DNA of 64,000 bases from Pachyseris speciosa (GCA_016490735.1 JAEMWC010000212.1:320001-384000), one strand, 5' to 3'; counted from the first letter of the stretch, positions 10,868 to 22,413 are shown. Numbers and translations are program-made. Notes: generated from the letters alone by a model not told the origin.

Positions 10868-10938
10868 CCGACGTTCAAGTTATTGATCTCCTCCACTAAT
10901 TCTGGAAAGGACAACTTCGAGTCTGCATAGGAGGCCAT
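10868..10938 (-). CDS. propeptide exon copy 2 (cathepsin B-like), intact
   Basis: 71 nt: an ATG, 23 codons and a two-base overhang, ending at a GTATGA donor. It reads MASYADSKLSFPELVEEI and ends NNLNVG. The FPELVEEIN core matches the start of the cathepsin B-type propeptide, which continues with the Trp-Lys-Ala of the exon at 7,026. It belongs to subtype 1 with copy 5 (A-S/F-Y, Leu at residue 9). Whether it is spliced to the body exons cannot be seen. Confidence 0.65.
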
Positions 10939-11161
10939 TCTGCTTGCGAGGCTTGAGTACAATGGGTGAATTCAGTCTGTCTGCTTGTGCAGTAAATACC
11001 CTGTCTGAATCGATCACGAGGCGCGCTTATGACCGAGCTGAATCAAATGCAAGACATTTATGGTGTGATAATTACGGAATTGCCGATTGCGTGACGAGCC
11101 AAAACGTTTGCGTGGGAGGCTAATCGCAATGCGGAAGTTCTATGAATCAATGCCAACATAG

Positions 11162-11449
11162 TTAGAGCGCATTTCAACTGAGTGTTGTAAAACCAAAACC
11201 AAAGCAATTACTCCAGCCAATCACAACAGAAGTAAGCAGTGCAATTAACCAATCAGAATACCAAGCAATTACATGTAGCCGGCGCAAAGCGCGGGAAAAT
11301 ACACGCTTGCAAGTCGCAATTGGTTTTGGTTTGGCTTCTCATTGGTTGAGAAAGTGGCGCGAGTTTTCCTGTCCAATCACAGAGCAAAGCAATGCAAAAC
11401 CAAAGCAAAACCATAATTACTTTCGACACTCAATTGAAAACCGCTCTAA
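11162..11449 (-). repeat. MITE family A, copy 3
   Basis: Ends TTAGAGCGCATTTCAACTGAG and CACTCAATTGAAAACCGCTCTAA. It is the most compact copy in the window, bordered by TTA/TAA-like bases. It lies between propeptide exon 2 and the next Penelope fragment. Confidence 0.75.
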
Positions 11450-11984
11450 AAAGAGGGAAATGGTTATGGAACCTAGCAAAGTTCTTTGTTTGCTATTTTG
11501 GGGGTTGACCGTGCACAAATAACAATAGGCGGTTACGCGTGTTCATGCAACTAACCAATAGAAACATTGCGATTATGTAATTCATGCATAGTACATGAGT
11601 GCAAAACAAAAGATGTGCAACGTCATGGACCATCCAACATAAATCTTGGTCTCTTTATTTTGCTCCGATGTTTGCCAGGCTTCATAACTGAGCAATTCCC
11701 TCTATTAACTATGATGCCAAGGACCAATGATTACTATTTGTAAACAAATTTCCACCCCAAGAAGAGAAAGAAGAGAAAGGAACGATATACGTACATAAAT
11801 CAGGATTAGCCGATGCACTTTGGTATAGGTGACGTCGCACCGACGATTGTTTCAGTATATTTTAAATTACCGTGTATCGGCCCATCTCTAGTATAACGCG
11901 CGCAGCGTATGATCAAGAAATTAGCTGGAATCCTAGAACGTTTTGCACCGACTTAGACATTTAGTGAGTGTTCACTCCGTTTAA

Positions 11985-12100
11985 GGTAAGAAGTTTGTTT
12001 GGGTCAAGGTTCCTATTCCTACAAGTTTGCGGTCACGAGAGGTCTATTAAGTTTTCTTGCGCAGGCTGTGGCGCCTGTTATGTTGGTGAGACTGAATAGC
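11985..12100 (+). pseudogene. Penelope GIY-YIG fragment, short
   Basis: Reads SCAGCGACYVGET and then a stop. The same block is at 19,060-19,175 and in a shorter form at 23,215-23,285. It directly precedes the TTA into which the CATAAG MITE inserted. Confidence 0.55.
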
Positions 12101-12606
12101 TTAAGGCTGGTTTACACAGCATGCATAAGCATAAGCATAAGCATAAGCATAAGCATAAGCATAAGCATAAGCATAAGCATAAGCATAAGCATAAGCAGTG
12201 TAAACCGGGGGTGACATAAGCATAAGCATAAGCATAAGAAAAAGGAATCTTTTCCCTTTTCTTATGCTTATGCTTATGTTGCGTTAACCAGTGTGTAAGG
12301 GCTGGTTCCCACTAGCGACATAACGATCATAATCATAGTCATAAGAGTGTTTATGTCGCTTATGTCGCAGTGGAAACGCCAAAAAACATAATCATAAAGA
12401 TGCTTATGATTGACATAATCATAATCATAAGAAAATGATCGATCATTTTCTTATGATTATGATTATGTTTGTTATTATGCCTATGTCGTAGTGGAAACGT
12501 GAAACCTAGCGCTCATAGTCATAATCATAATGATATATGTTCTTTCATTGTATTTTGGCCAATGAGCGTCCTAGTTCCAGTAACGTGCCGTTCATGTTAT
12601 TCCAAT

Positions 12607-13592
12607 ATGGCGTCCAACTTCGAAGAACGTCTTGCAAGCCTCGTCGAAAGTTTTCCAATATTGTACAATAAATCGCTGACAGATTTTAAAGATCGTAACA
12701 AAAAGAAAAATGCTTGGAATGAAGTAGCAGAAAAAATGGATTTGGAGACAGGTACGTATTGAACTTACATATTTATAAGGCAAAGAGAAGCATCGACCGT
12801 TGTTAGCCTAACTTAAGCTTAGCTTGATTATATTCTTTGCTTATTTTTACGTAAGGTGATGTTGCAAAGCAGAAGTTCGAAAATCTTAGAGCCCGGTACA
12901 CCAGGGAGAAGAAACCGGTTAAAAAAGCCAAAAGATCGGGAACGTCCTCTGCAGAAGTGCTCGATGCTCTTCGTGAGACAAGTGATACATTTCCCTACTT
13001 GCACTTCTTAGATAAGTACATTTCACCTAGAGCAACGAAAAGCAATTTGATGCCCGTGGAAGGTTCATCGGCGCAAGAAGGTAGTGAAGAAGACGTAAAC
13101 GAGAATGATGCAATCAATGATGACACGGTGGCGGACATGGATCTAAGTTCAGTTATTCCAAGGGAAGACGAAGAAAGTGAAAGTACTACAGACCAAGATA
13201 GCATGAGGCAAGGAATACGGAAAGAAAAAAGTGCACAGTCTTCATCGAAGCAGGCCAGACAGACAAAAGAAACACGCAGGAACAAGCAGGAACAAGCAGA
13301 GCAGCAGCAATTTGAAATGATCAAAGTTGTGGGAGAGAGCTTAAAAAGTATGTGCGACAGTATGCGGCAGCAACCACAATCTGGAAAGAAACACGAGGAT
13401 GAAGATGATTTGTTTGGTGTGTTTGTAGCCTCGCAGTTAAAATGTATGAATCCCGCACAAAAAGCAAGGGCAAAATATCACATTAATAATGTGATCTTTC
13501 AAGCTATGATGGTAGATGAGGGATCATTTGCATCTGTCCAACAGCATCCTACTTTTATGCCGGATTTTAGTGGTGGATACCAAATAGGTTAA
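12607..13592 (+). CDS. Harbinger MADF-domain DNA-binding protein, two exons
   Basis: Exon 1 is 12,607-12,751 (donor ACAG|GTACG) and exon 2 is 12,856-13,592 (acceptor GTAAG|GT), giving about 293 residues with the phase preserved. Residues 1-90 form a MADF/Myb-like domain: FEERLASLVESFPILYNK, then KNAWNEVAEKM, then FENLRARYTREKK. The middle is acidic (EEDVNENDAINDD, EDEESES) and then Lys/Gln-rich. The C-terminal part (FGVFVASQLKCMNPAQKARA) resembles the BESS-like tail seen in many MADF proteins. Such proteins escort the Harbinger transposase to the nucleus and bind subterminal sites. An upstream in-frame ATG at 12,469 falls within the terminal-repeat region, so 12,607 is preferred. Confidence 0.85.
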
Positions 13593-14160
13593 CGTTTTTG
13601 AGCAGGAGAAATGCTGCCATCGTTGAGTTTCATGACAACAAAACAGTGTTACCTGCATATTAATTTGCCACAATTTTCGAACACGTTAGATAAGTCAGGC
13701 AAGCCATACTATGAGAAAACAAGAACTGAAAATTGTGTTTATGTTAATAAGTAGTTACTTTACGTTTAGTTTATGTTTGTTGCGAATATTTCAAAAAATA
13801 TTTCTTCCAGACTTCAAACAATTAACTCAAATATTTCATTTAATATGCTTTTCTACTGATTCTATCTCAACTAAGGAAGAGACTCATCATTCAAATAAAT
13901 TCATTTGGTTTTTTTTCCCTTTCTTTTGTAAAAATTTAAACATTTGTTAACGTTCACCTAAATAAAGCAAAAACGTTTAACTCAAATGAGTTTCATCACT
14001 TTGCTAAACGTGAGGATGTGTATCAGTTGGCCACAAGTCAACCATATTACATTGAAACTTTTAACACAACTACTATCCTAAACTGACATCAAAGTTTGAA
14101 ATGTGACCTGAATCACCCTCCAGTTTCTTATCTAAGATATTTGACGAGAATCTGAGTCAT
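13593..14160. other. Harbinger intergenic / 3' UTR region
   Basis: AT-rich DNA between the convergent MADF and transposase genes. AATAAA-like words near 13,890 and 13,960 could serve as plus-strand polyadenylation signals. No other gene seen. Confidence 0.5.
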
Positions 14161-15540
14161 TCATTGTGTCGGAACTGGTCCAGTACTTCTAACATGCTGC
14201 CACTGCCAGGGAAGACTGCCTTGGTCGGTTAGGAAGTAGCTTGTCAAGGCTTGTCTGGTAAGGGTTGCATCGATCTGAGGTCGTCCTCGAGGGGTTTCCA
14301 TTGTTCGAAATGCACCCACGTCTCCTGCGACAATATTTCTCCATTCCCCTTGCTGAAGGCGTCCGCTACTGTCTTCACAGTCAACAAATCCCTGTGGGCA
14401 GTACATGGCGTTATCTGTGAGGCGGAGGTAGTTGTGAAGACAAACAGCGGCTTCTATTATCTTCTGAACCAGATAAACGCTAGCGCGAATTGGGCGGCGA
14501 AAAACTCTCCACCTTGCTGCTAGAATACCAAAACAGTTTTCTATTATACGCCTTGCTCTTGATAGACGATAATTAAATATTGCGTGGTCCTCTGAAAGAT
14601 TTCTTCCTGGCCAAGGCCGCATTTGGAAAGACGTTAGCGGCAAACCTTCATCGACAACAAAAACATATGGCAGAGGTTTAAGAGTACATCCATCAAGATC
14701 TTCAGCAGGTGGTAGATTTAGGGTATTGTTTTCAAGGGCTGAACTGATAAGAGAATCATTGTAGGTACCAGAATCGTTTTGACTACCAAATTGGCCGATA
14801 TCCACTAAGGTAAATTGGTACCTGGCATCACAGTAGGCTAAGAGTAGAATACTGAAGGTCCCTTTGTAGTTAAAGTAAGTGGATCCGCCTTTCTTAGGGC
14901 AATCAATAACCACATGCTTGCCATCGCCTGCTCCCAGGCAGTGCGGGAATCCCCACAGCTGTTCAAACTCAGTGGCGATTCTTTTCCACTGTTCTCTTGT
15001 TCGAGGAGGCTTAAGATTATCCTCCTTTAAGCAAAGCCATATTGCATTGCAAGTTTCTGCAATTATTTTCGATACGGTTGCCTTGCCAACGCGAAAATGA
15101 AACGACTGTGTTTGCTGAGAATCTCCCGAAGCAAGGTATCGTAGAGTAATACAAAGGCGCTCTGCCGGTCCAATAGGCTCTCGAAGCTTCGTTTTCTGTT
15201 TGGATATACGTGGAGCAACCAGGCTAAGTAAGTGTTCAAACCGCTCAGGAGACATTCTTATAAATTTGAAGTACCATTCTCGATCCCCAAGGCGGAGTTC
15301 TTGAACAAGAGTATGATAACATCCGTATGTTTTCCTTGCCGTGAATATTGGTCTCACCCAGAAGCGCCTTTGATTTCCCCTGTTTTCTCTTTGGAGAAGT
15401 CGTCGTGATTCAAGAAGCAAAAGAATTAATACACAGTGTATTATGATAATGCGATGGCGAAAAAACTCCTGATTAAATGTAGTCGATGCGAGGAAGCCCA
15501 TCATTACTGTAATTAAGGCGCATGTTTGTATGGCAGCCAT
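14161..15540 (-). CDS. PIF/Harbinger DDE transposase (DDE_Tnp_4 type)
   Basis: 459 residues, uninterrupted. Residues 85-170 form the helix-turn-helix region (RFEHLLSLVAP, RYLASGDSQ, VGKATVSKII). The catalytic domain has Asp206 in GAGDGKHV, Asp297 in FVVDEGLPL and Glu334 in ARRIIENCFGILAARWR, the expected D-D-E spacing and context. The hydrophobic N-terminal 45 residues are unusual for a nuclear enzyme; a downstream start is possible but no better ATG is obvious before residue 96. It would cut and paste the element together with the MADF protein. The intact frame and matching TIRs suggest recent activity. Confidence 0.93.
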   Translation of the reverse strand: MAAIQTCALITVMMGFLASTTFNQEFFRHRIIIIHCVLILLLLESRRLLQRENRGNQRRFWVRPIFTARKTYGCYHTLVQELRLGDREWYFKFIRMSPERFEHLLSLVAPRISKQKTKLREPIGPAERLCITLRYLASGDSQQTQSFHFRVGKATVSKIIAETCNAIWLCLKEDNLKPPRTREQWKRIATEFEQLWGFPHCLGAGDGKHVVIDCPKKGGSTYFNYKGTFSILLLAYCDARYQFTLVDIGQFGSQNDSGTYNDSLISSALENNTLNLPPAEDLDGCTLKPLPYVFVVDEGLPLTSFQMRPWPGRNLSEDHAIFNYRLSRARRIIENCFGILAARWRVFRRPIRASVYLVQKIIEAAVCLHNYLRLTDNAMYCPQGFVDCEDSSGRLQQGEWRNIVAGDVGAFRTMETPRGRPQIDATLTRQALTSYFLTDQGSLPWQWQHVRSTGPVPTQ

Positions 15541-16738
15541 TTTTAAACTGCATCACACTCAAAAAGACTTTAATTTCCACGGCCTGCACGTGAGGTTGGT
15601 TCCCACTAGATCATAACAAGTTTATGATTATGATTATGTTTATGTTTATGATTATGATCATTATGTGGCTAATGGGAACCAAGCCTAAACCGGGGGCTGC
15701 ATAAGCATAAGCATAAGCACAAGGAAACAGATGTTTTTTATTGCGCTTGGAAATTCAAGTTAATAGCGTCCAGTTTAAAATTTTTTCTTTCCCTTTAGAT
15801 CTAAACGGAACTAGCAATCATGATTAGTGAGAATAAATAAAATTCTCGGTCCGCTAGTTGCAATTCTCGAACCAGATTATGAAATTCTCCCTTTTCTTTT
15901 CTCCTTCGGAAAATATCTCTCAACCAACAGAACCTCTGTCTGTCTTCACGCTCCCTTTCTCGTCGCCGTCGTCTTCGTCTTCGTAGTAGCTTCAGGAGAA
16001 GACGTCGGAAATATAAAACCGCGACATGATTCTGGAGCTCACTGCGCTAGCGTATGTCATTTTTCTTATGCTTATGTAACGTGTGTAAACATCGTTATGC
16101 TTATGCTTATGGTTATGCTTATGCTTATGCTTATGTTTATGCTTATGTCACTGTGTAAACCAGCCTTACGCTAAGCTTGAATTTTTTGCGGATTGGCGAT
16201 GAGTTTGTGTTTTGATGACTGAAATTTCTTCTTGGAACTATTTTTTGAAATTTTCTGTTGAAGAAGCGAAAGATTAGCGACTTGCTGAGTTACGGCACAA
16301 TGAATTGTGAATATTGCCATGTGCAGTATTCACGTACAGTGTAGTTTTGTTTTACAGTGACATAGGTTTGTTTTCTATTAAAAATCATTGTGGCTATAGT
16401 TCTTTCAGTTTACGTCCGATATTTATCGTGTCAATGACTCACGTTTACATTGAAAATAGATTTCTTTACTGGAATGAACGAAGTCAATTTTTGCGGGGTT
16501 TTATGCTGCGGAATTTTTTTCTGTGGGAATCTATATTTGTAGATCTAGGGTAATCCACAAAATCCTCAAAAATTAAAAGCCGCAAAATATTAATGCATCT
16601 CGGTGAATAAAACTGTGTATTTTTGAAAACAAAAGAAATGATTTCATGATTCTAAATAGTGATGAACACTTAATAGAAACAAAGTCATATTCACTCTCAC
16701 ATATTAGTGATTTTCAATAAAAGCAAATACAGTAAAAA

Positions 16739-17396
16739 CCCGCGTATAAGAACCTGGGCTTTAAGAACCTGTTACGGCTAAAATTTTCATTTTAAGCCCC
16801 CTCCACTCAAGAACCTATTAAGGCTAAAATATTAAGTTAGGTTCTTATCAGTGGAATTGCTGTAAAAGTGTTGCAAGATTTTCTTGGAATCAACTTTGAA
16901 ATGGCATTTCAGAGAACGGACTATGAGTTTGTTTGAGCATATGTTTTGTTAAGGGCATACCTACACTGTACTGCCTTTAGGCATTATGGTATTAATGATT
17001 TATATGGTATTATGAGATGATACTTATAATATATCTAAATAAAATTCATACGAAAGTATAAGAACCTATTTTAAGAACCTTGGGAGCCTAAATTTTTTTA
17101 AAAAGAAACAAAGTAATATTCACTCACATATTAGTGATTTTCAATAAAAGCAAATACAGTAAAAACCCGCGTATAAGAACCTGGGCTTTAAGAACCTGTT
17201 ACGGCTAAAATTTTCATTTTAAGCCCCCGCCACTCAAGAACTTATTAAGGCTAAAATTTTAACTTAGGTTTTTATCAGTGGAGTTGCGGTAAAAGTGTTG
17301 CAAGATTTTCTTGGAATCAACTTTGAAATGGCATTTCAGAGAACTGACTATGAGTTTGTTTGAGGATATGTTTTGTTAAGGGCATACCTACACTAT
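16739..17396 (+). repeat. mariner-like MITE (ACAGTAAAAACCCGCG), tandemly repeated copies
   Basis: The terminus TACAGTAAAAACCCGCGTATA appears at 16,739 and again at about 17,157, with AAGAACCT words inside. The full form at 23,870-24,326 ends with the inverse (TATACGCGGGTTTTTACTGTA). TA-flanked CAGT ends suit the Tc1/mariner group. Confidence 0.6.
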
Positions 17397-17459
17397 AAGC
17401 TTAATATAGATCCAAGCGAAACACTTCAAAACCGATGCAAATTAACATCCGTGTCATAC

Positions 17460-17530
17460 CCCACGTTCAAAGTATTGATATCCTCCACTAATTCTGGAAA
17501 GGTGACCTTTGAGTCAGCATGGAAGTCCAT
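17460..17530 (-). CDS. propeptide exon copy 3 (cathepsin B-like), intact
   Basis: 71 nt, ATG at 17,530, GTATGA donor. Reads MDFHADSKVTFPELVEDI and ends NTLNVG. It is subtype 2, shared with copies 1 and 4. It differs from subtype 1 at residues 2-4 and 9-10, and in the sequence upstream of the ATG. Confidence 0.65.
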
Positions 17531-18229
17531 TTCGCTTAATTGAGGGGCTTGAGTCCAATGGGTGAATACAGTTTGCTTTTGCAGGAAATAACCTGCCTGA
17601 ATCGATCACGAGTCGTAGGGCAAAGCTGACTGGAATGACGAGATTTATGGTGTGATTATTACGGAGCTGGATCGAAATGCTGAAGTTTCATCAAAGAATC
17701 AGGACCAACGATCACAAATTGTAAACAAAATTCCACCCCAAATCCTAAAAGCCGCTAGAGGTTGGTGGAACCAGCGTCTTTTCTTCAAAGAAATTTCACA
17801 TTCTTTTGCGTTCGATTTTCTGAATAAATAAAACTGTCAAATTTCGTAGAAGTACGTACGGGTCGATAGACATCATAAATAACAGAGAAGGGGCCGATAT
17901 GTATATACGGCTAGTATGCACTTTGGTAGACAGAGCGCTCAAAATCAACAACACATGGGTTCGCAAGGACGGCAGTAATCTTTTTATCACTTTGGGTAGA
18001 AATTGTTTCTCCTCACACATAGTTGAAAATGTTGTTTAAAGGTTATCTTAATTTTTTTCACCGCCATGCAGTTTCTCAAAGAGTGCCGTGCGCAATGACA
18101 ATTGTTTATATTTCTAATTACCGTGTATCGGCGCTTTCTCTAGTATGACGCAGCGTAAGATCAAGAGATTAGCTAGAATCCTAGAACATTTTGCACCGAC
18201 TTAGACATTTAGTAAGTGTTCACTCCGCT

Positions 18230-18930
18230 TAGAGTAAGACGTTTGTTTGTATTGGCCAGAATCCTATTCCAACAGGTTTACGATCACGAGTGATCTATAA
18301 GTTTTCTTGCGCAGGCTGCAGCGCCTGTTACGTTGGTGAAACAGACAGACACTTCCCTGCACATACTCTTGTGCATTTGTAGTCCTCAGACAAACACTAT
18401 CACGTCTTTAAACGTTATGGATTCCAGCATTTGTTCCCATCTCTCCTCGGAGAATTGTTTTAAGATTCTTGATCATGACTCGGCTTCCACTCGCTATCAG
18501 TTAAAGATCAAGGAGGTCATGCATATCCTTTTGTTAACAACCCGCCTCATTGAACATGCAAGTTTAGGCCCGTTTCAAACGTCATGCTACTGCCGTGCTT
18601 AGCTGGCCTGACTGTCGTACGACTCCAGCACAACTTGGTTTCAGTCATCGAATTTAATTCCGTCGAATAATTAGCTGATGCCCAATCTCTTACTCAGAGT
18701 GGTTGGGTGCCGTAACCAAAACACTGACCAGCCGTTGTACGAAGCAAATCCAAACTTTAAATTTATGAATTGAGGTCGACACGGCAGTAGCACGACTTTT
18801 GAAATCAAGTCGTGCTACTGCCGTGTAGCACGGCAAGCCTTGCCGTGCTACACGGCAGTAGCACGACTTGGTTTCAAACGTCGAGCTTGAAGTCGAATTT
18901 AATTCGATTAATTAAGTTCGACACGGCATG
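18230..18930 (+). repeat. Penelope GIY-YIG fragment followed by MITE family B
   Basis: The GIY-YIG piece (CYVGETDRHFPAHTLVHL, then a stop) is at 18,300-18,385. The HDSASTRYQLKIKEVMHI piece follows near 18,475. MITE family B spans about 18,570-18,930. Same order as 9,750-10,460. Confidence 0.65.
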
Positions 18931-19059
18931 TTTATATTTTAAATTACCGTGTTTCGGCCCCATCTCTAGTATAACGCAGCGTATGATCAAGAAATTAGCT
19001 AGAATCCTAGAACATTTTGCACCGACTTAGAAATTTTTTGAGTGTTCACTCCGTTTAAG

Positions 19060-19175
19060 GTAAGAAGTTTGTTTGGGGACAAGGTTCTATTCCTACAAGT
19101 TTACGATCACGAGAGGTCTATTAAGTTTTCTTGCGCAGGCTTTGGCGCCTGTTATGTTGGTGAGACTGAATAGCT
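19060..19175 (+). pseudogene. Penelope GIY-YIG fragment, paralogous empty site
   Basis: Equivalent to 11,985-12,100. It continues directly through GAATAGCTTACCC into the 550-bp shared segment, showing the pre-insertion state of the CATAAG MITE. Confidence 0.6.
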
Positions 19176-20084
19176 TACCCTTAAGCTTGAAATTTTTGCG
19201 GATTGGCGATGAGTTTGTGTTTTGCTGGAACAAATTTTTGTGGTTCAAGATGACTGAAATTTCTTCATGGAACTATTTTTTCAGATTTTCTGTTGAAGAA
19301 GCGAAAGATTAGGGACTTTGCTGAGTTACGGCACAATGAATTGTGAATATTGCCATGTGCAGTATTCACGGACAGTGTAGTTTTGTTTTACAGTGACATA
19401 GGTTTGTTTTCTATTAAAAATCATTGTGGCTATAGTTCTTTCAGTTTACGTCCGATATTTATCGTGTCAATGACTCAAGTTTACATTAAAAAATAGATTT
19501 CTTTACTGGAATGAACGAAGTCAATTTTTGCGGGGTTTTATGCTGCGGAATTTTTTTTCTGTGGGAATCTATATTTGTAGATCTAGGGTAATCCACAAAA
19601 TCCTCAAAAATTAAAAGCCGCAAAATATTAATACATCTCGGTAAATAAAACTGTGTATTTTTGAAAACAAAAGAAATGATTGCATGATTCTAAATAGTGA
19701 TGAACACTTTATAGAAACAAAGTCATATTCACTCTCACATATTAGTGATTTTCAATAAAAGCAAATACAGTGAAAACCCGCATATAGGAACCTGGGGTTT
19801 AAGAACCTGTTACGGCTAAAATTTTCATTTTAAGCCCCCTCCACTCAAGAACCTATTAAGGCTAAAATATTAAGTTAGGTTCTTATCAGTGGAGTTGCTG
19901 TAAAAGTGTTGCAAGATTTTCTTGGAATCAACTTTGAAATGGCATTTCAGAGAACTGACTTTGAGTTTGTTTGAGCATATGTTTTGTTAAGGGCATACCT
20001 ACACTATAAGCTTAATATAGATCCAAGCGAAACGTTTACGTACGTAAACTTCAAAACAGATGCAAATTAACATCCGTGTCATAC

Positions 20085-20155
20085 CCCACGTTCATTGTAT
20101 TGATATCCTCCACTAATTCTGGAAAGGTGACCTTTGAGTCTGCATGGAAGTCCAT
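20085..20155 (-). CDS. propeptide exon copy 4 (cathepsin B-like), intact
   Basis: 71 nt, ATG at 20,155, GTATGA donor. Identical to copy 3 in translation except Met for Leu near the end (NTMNVG). Its flanks are also closest to copy 3, indicating the most recent duplication in the array. Confidence 0.65.
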
Positions 20156-20849
20156 TTCGCTTAATTGAGGGGCTTGAGTCCAATGGGTGAATACAGTTTG
20201 CTTTTGCAGGAAATAACCTGCCTGAATCGATCACGAGTCGTATGGCCAAGCTGACTGGAATGACGAGATTTATGGTGTGATTATTACGGAGTTGGATCGA
20301 AATGCTGAAGTTTCATCAAAGAATCAGGACCAACGATCACAAATTGTAAACAAAATTCCACCCCAAATCCTAAAAGCCGCTAGAGGTTGGTGGAACCAGC
20401 GTCTTTCTTCAAAGAAATTTCACATTCTTTTGCGTTCGATTTTCTGAATAAATAAAACTGTCAAATTTCGTAGAAGTACGTACGGGTCGATAGACATCAT
20501 AAATAACAGAGAAGGGGCCGATATGTATATTTAAATCACGGCTAGTATGCACTTTGGTAGACAGAGCGCTCAAAATCAACAAAACATGGGTTCGCAAGGA
20601 CGGTAGTAATCTTTTTATCACTTTGGGTAGAAATTGTTTCTCCTCACACATAGTTGAAAATGTTGTTTAAAGGTTGTCTTAATTTTTTTCACCGCCATGC
20701 AGTTTCTCAAAGAGTGCCGTGCGCAATGACAATTGTTTATATTTCTAATTACCGTGTATCGGCGCTTTCTCTAGTATGACGCAGCGTAAGATCAAGAGAT
20801 TAGCTAGAATCCTAGACATTTTGCACCGACTTAGACATTTAGTAGCAAG

Positions 20850-21550
20850 ACGTTTGTTTGTATTGGCCAGGATCCTATTCCAACAGGTTTACGATCACGA
20901 GTGATCTATAAGTTTTCTTGCGCAGGCTGCAGCGCCTGTTATGTTGGTGAATCAGACAGACACTTCCCTGCACATACTCTTGTGCATGTGTAGTCCTCAG
21001 ACAAACACTATCACGTCTTTAAACGTTATGGATTCCAGCATTTGTTCCCATCTCTCCTCGGAGAATTGTTTTAAAATTCTTGATCATGACTCGGCTTCCA
21101 CTTGCTATCAGTTAAAGATCAAGGAGGTCATGCATATCCTTTTGTTAACAACCCGCCTTACTGAACATGCAAGTTAAGGCCCGTTTCAAACGTCATCCTA
21201 CTGCCGTGCTTAGTTGGCTTGACTGTCGCACAACTCCAGCGCAACTTGGTTTCAGTCATCGAATTTAATTCCGTCGAATAATTAGCTGATGCCCAATCTC
21301 TTACTCAGAGTGGTTGGGTGCCGTAACCAAAACACTGACCAGCCGTTGTACGAAGCAAATCCAAACTTTAAATTTATGAATTGAGGTCGACACGGCAGTA
21401 GCACGACGTTTGAAATCAAGTCGTGCTACTGCCGCGTAGCACGGCAAGCCTTGCCGTGCTACACGGCAGTAGCACGACTTGGTTTCAAACGTCGTGCTTG
21501 AAGTCGAATTTAATTCGATTAATTAAGTTCGACACGGCAGGACATTTGAA
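20850..21550 (+). repeat. Penelope GIY-YIG fragment followed by MITE family B
   Basis: Same arrangement as at 18,230, with CYVGESDRHFPAHTLVHV then a stop, and MITE family B from about 21,179. The right end of the MITE is interrupted by the next MITE. Confidence 0.65.
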
Positions 21551-21564
21551 ACGAGCATTCACTC

Positions 21565-22001
21565 AGGGGCACCCAATGAGCCAAATCAACCAAAAGCTGT
21601 AGAAAGGCATTTTTAAGTATCTTGTGGTGTTTGAAATCTGTTTAAAGTGGTGTTTTCGTTAGCTAGAAAAAGTTCATCTGTTCGGATTTCCTAGCTGAAA
21701 TTTTAATTGCTCGAAAATCTTCCTTTGAGAAAAATCTTCCTTTGAGAAAATGCAAGATGAAATGAACTTTCCACGAGCTCAGTTTCTAGGGAACTATTTT
21801 CTTTCCGAAAAATCCTAGCTGACGTTTTTGACTGCCAAATACAGCAATTACGACCTTTCCGAAAACCTCAGGGGCTATAATTTCCCAATTACGAATATTT
21901 TAGGCCACGTTTTAGTTACGAAAATCCGAGTGCACTCTTTAATCGACGCCGAAAACCCAAGGCGAACAAATATCTACCGAAAGTTGTCGTTGGGTGCCCC
22001 C
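21565..22001. repeat. MITE with AGGGGCACCCAATGAG termini, copy 2
   Basis: Counterpart of 8,451-8,880, including the inverted end TCGTTGGGTGCCCC. It interrupts the junction between MITE family B and the Penelope-like 3' segment that is contiguous at 10,460. Confidence 0.7.
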
Positions 22002-22007
22002 GTAAAC

Positions 22008-22290
22008 ATCTTAATTTGTGTTTGTCACACTAGCGTGTTTATGTTCGCTGTTCACAGTTTTAGTTATGTATTCTTTCTTTTCTCATATTCCCTTTCTTTT
22101 TCACGCTGCAACCATTAATTAATACCTGCTTTTGTCACACTATATAACCTTGTTCATTGTAGTAATCAATTTTCGTACATTACTCAGTCATTTAGCAACT
22201 GACAGTCGATGATGTTTCATTCGAAACATGCTCTGAAAAATGCATTTTAACAGTATTGTGTTGTTTATCAAAAGCTTAAGTAAAACTATA
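22008..22290 (+). repeat. Penelope-like 3' segment, copy 2
   Basis: Nearly identical to 10,464-10,745 (TTAATTTGTGTTTGTCACAC start). Confidence 0.4.
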
Positions 22291-22413
22291 CAGTCTATCC
22301 TTTAACACAAACACAAATTTTTTGCGCATAGTACACCAGTAAGCTTAATCGAGATTCAAGAGAAACGTTTGCGTGCATAGACTTCAAAAACCAAGTTAAC
22401 ATCCATTTCATAC

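Larger units (their letters stand above)
12299..15685. mobile_element. autonomous PIF/Harbinger transposon, apparently intact
   Basis: Terminal inverted repeats: left GGGCTGGTTCCCACTAGC, right (complement) GGCTTGGTTCCCATTAGC, each running into CATAATCATA tracts. It is flanked by TAA at 12,296-12,298 and 15,686-15,688, the expected 3-bp TWA duplication. It contains the two genes such elements need, a DNA-binding MADF protein (plus strand, one intron) and a DDE transposase (minus strand), arranged convergently. No internal stop was found in either. Confidence 0.92.
12104..16165. mobile_element. CATAAG-repeat Harbinger-type MITE, split by a Harbinger element
   Basis: The left terminus AGGCTGGTTTACACAGC is followed by about 12 CATAAG units. 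The right arm (16,060-16,165) has inverted CTTATG units and ends GTGTAAACCAGCC. It is flanked by TTA (12,101-12,103 and 16,166-16,168). Paralogous units at about 19,167 and 23,287 show the uninterrupted site GAATAGCTTAC, confirming the insertion and duplication. The autonomous Harbinger at 12,299-15,685 lies within it. Confidence 0.85.

Noticed and set aside
11999..12214. ORF ending in Ser-Ile repeats
   Set aside because: The repeat is just the CATAAG hexamer tract of a MITE read in frame.
17796..18020. Minus ORF (MCEEKQFLPKV...) duplicated at 20,409-20,651
   Set aside because: It is repeated only because the array unit is duplicated. The two copies diverge by a frameshift at the C-terminus and show no domain.
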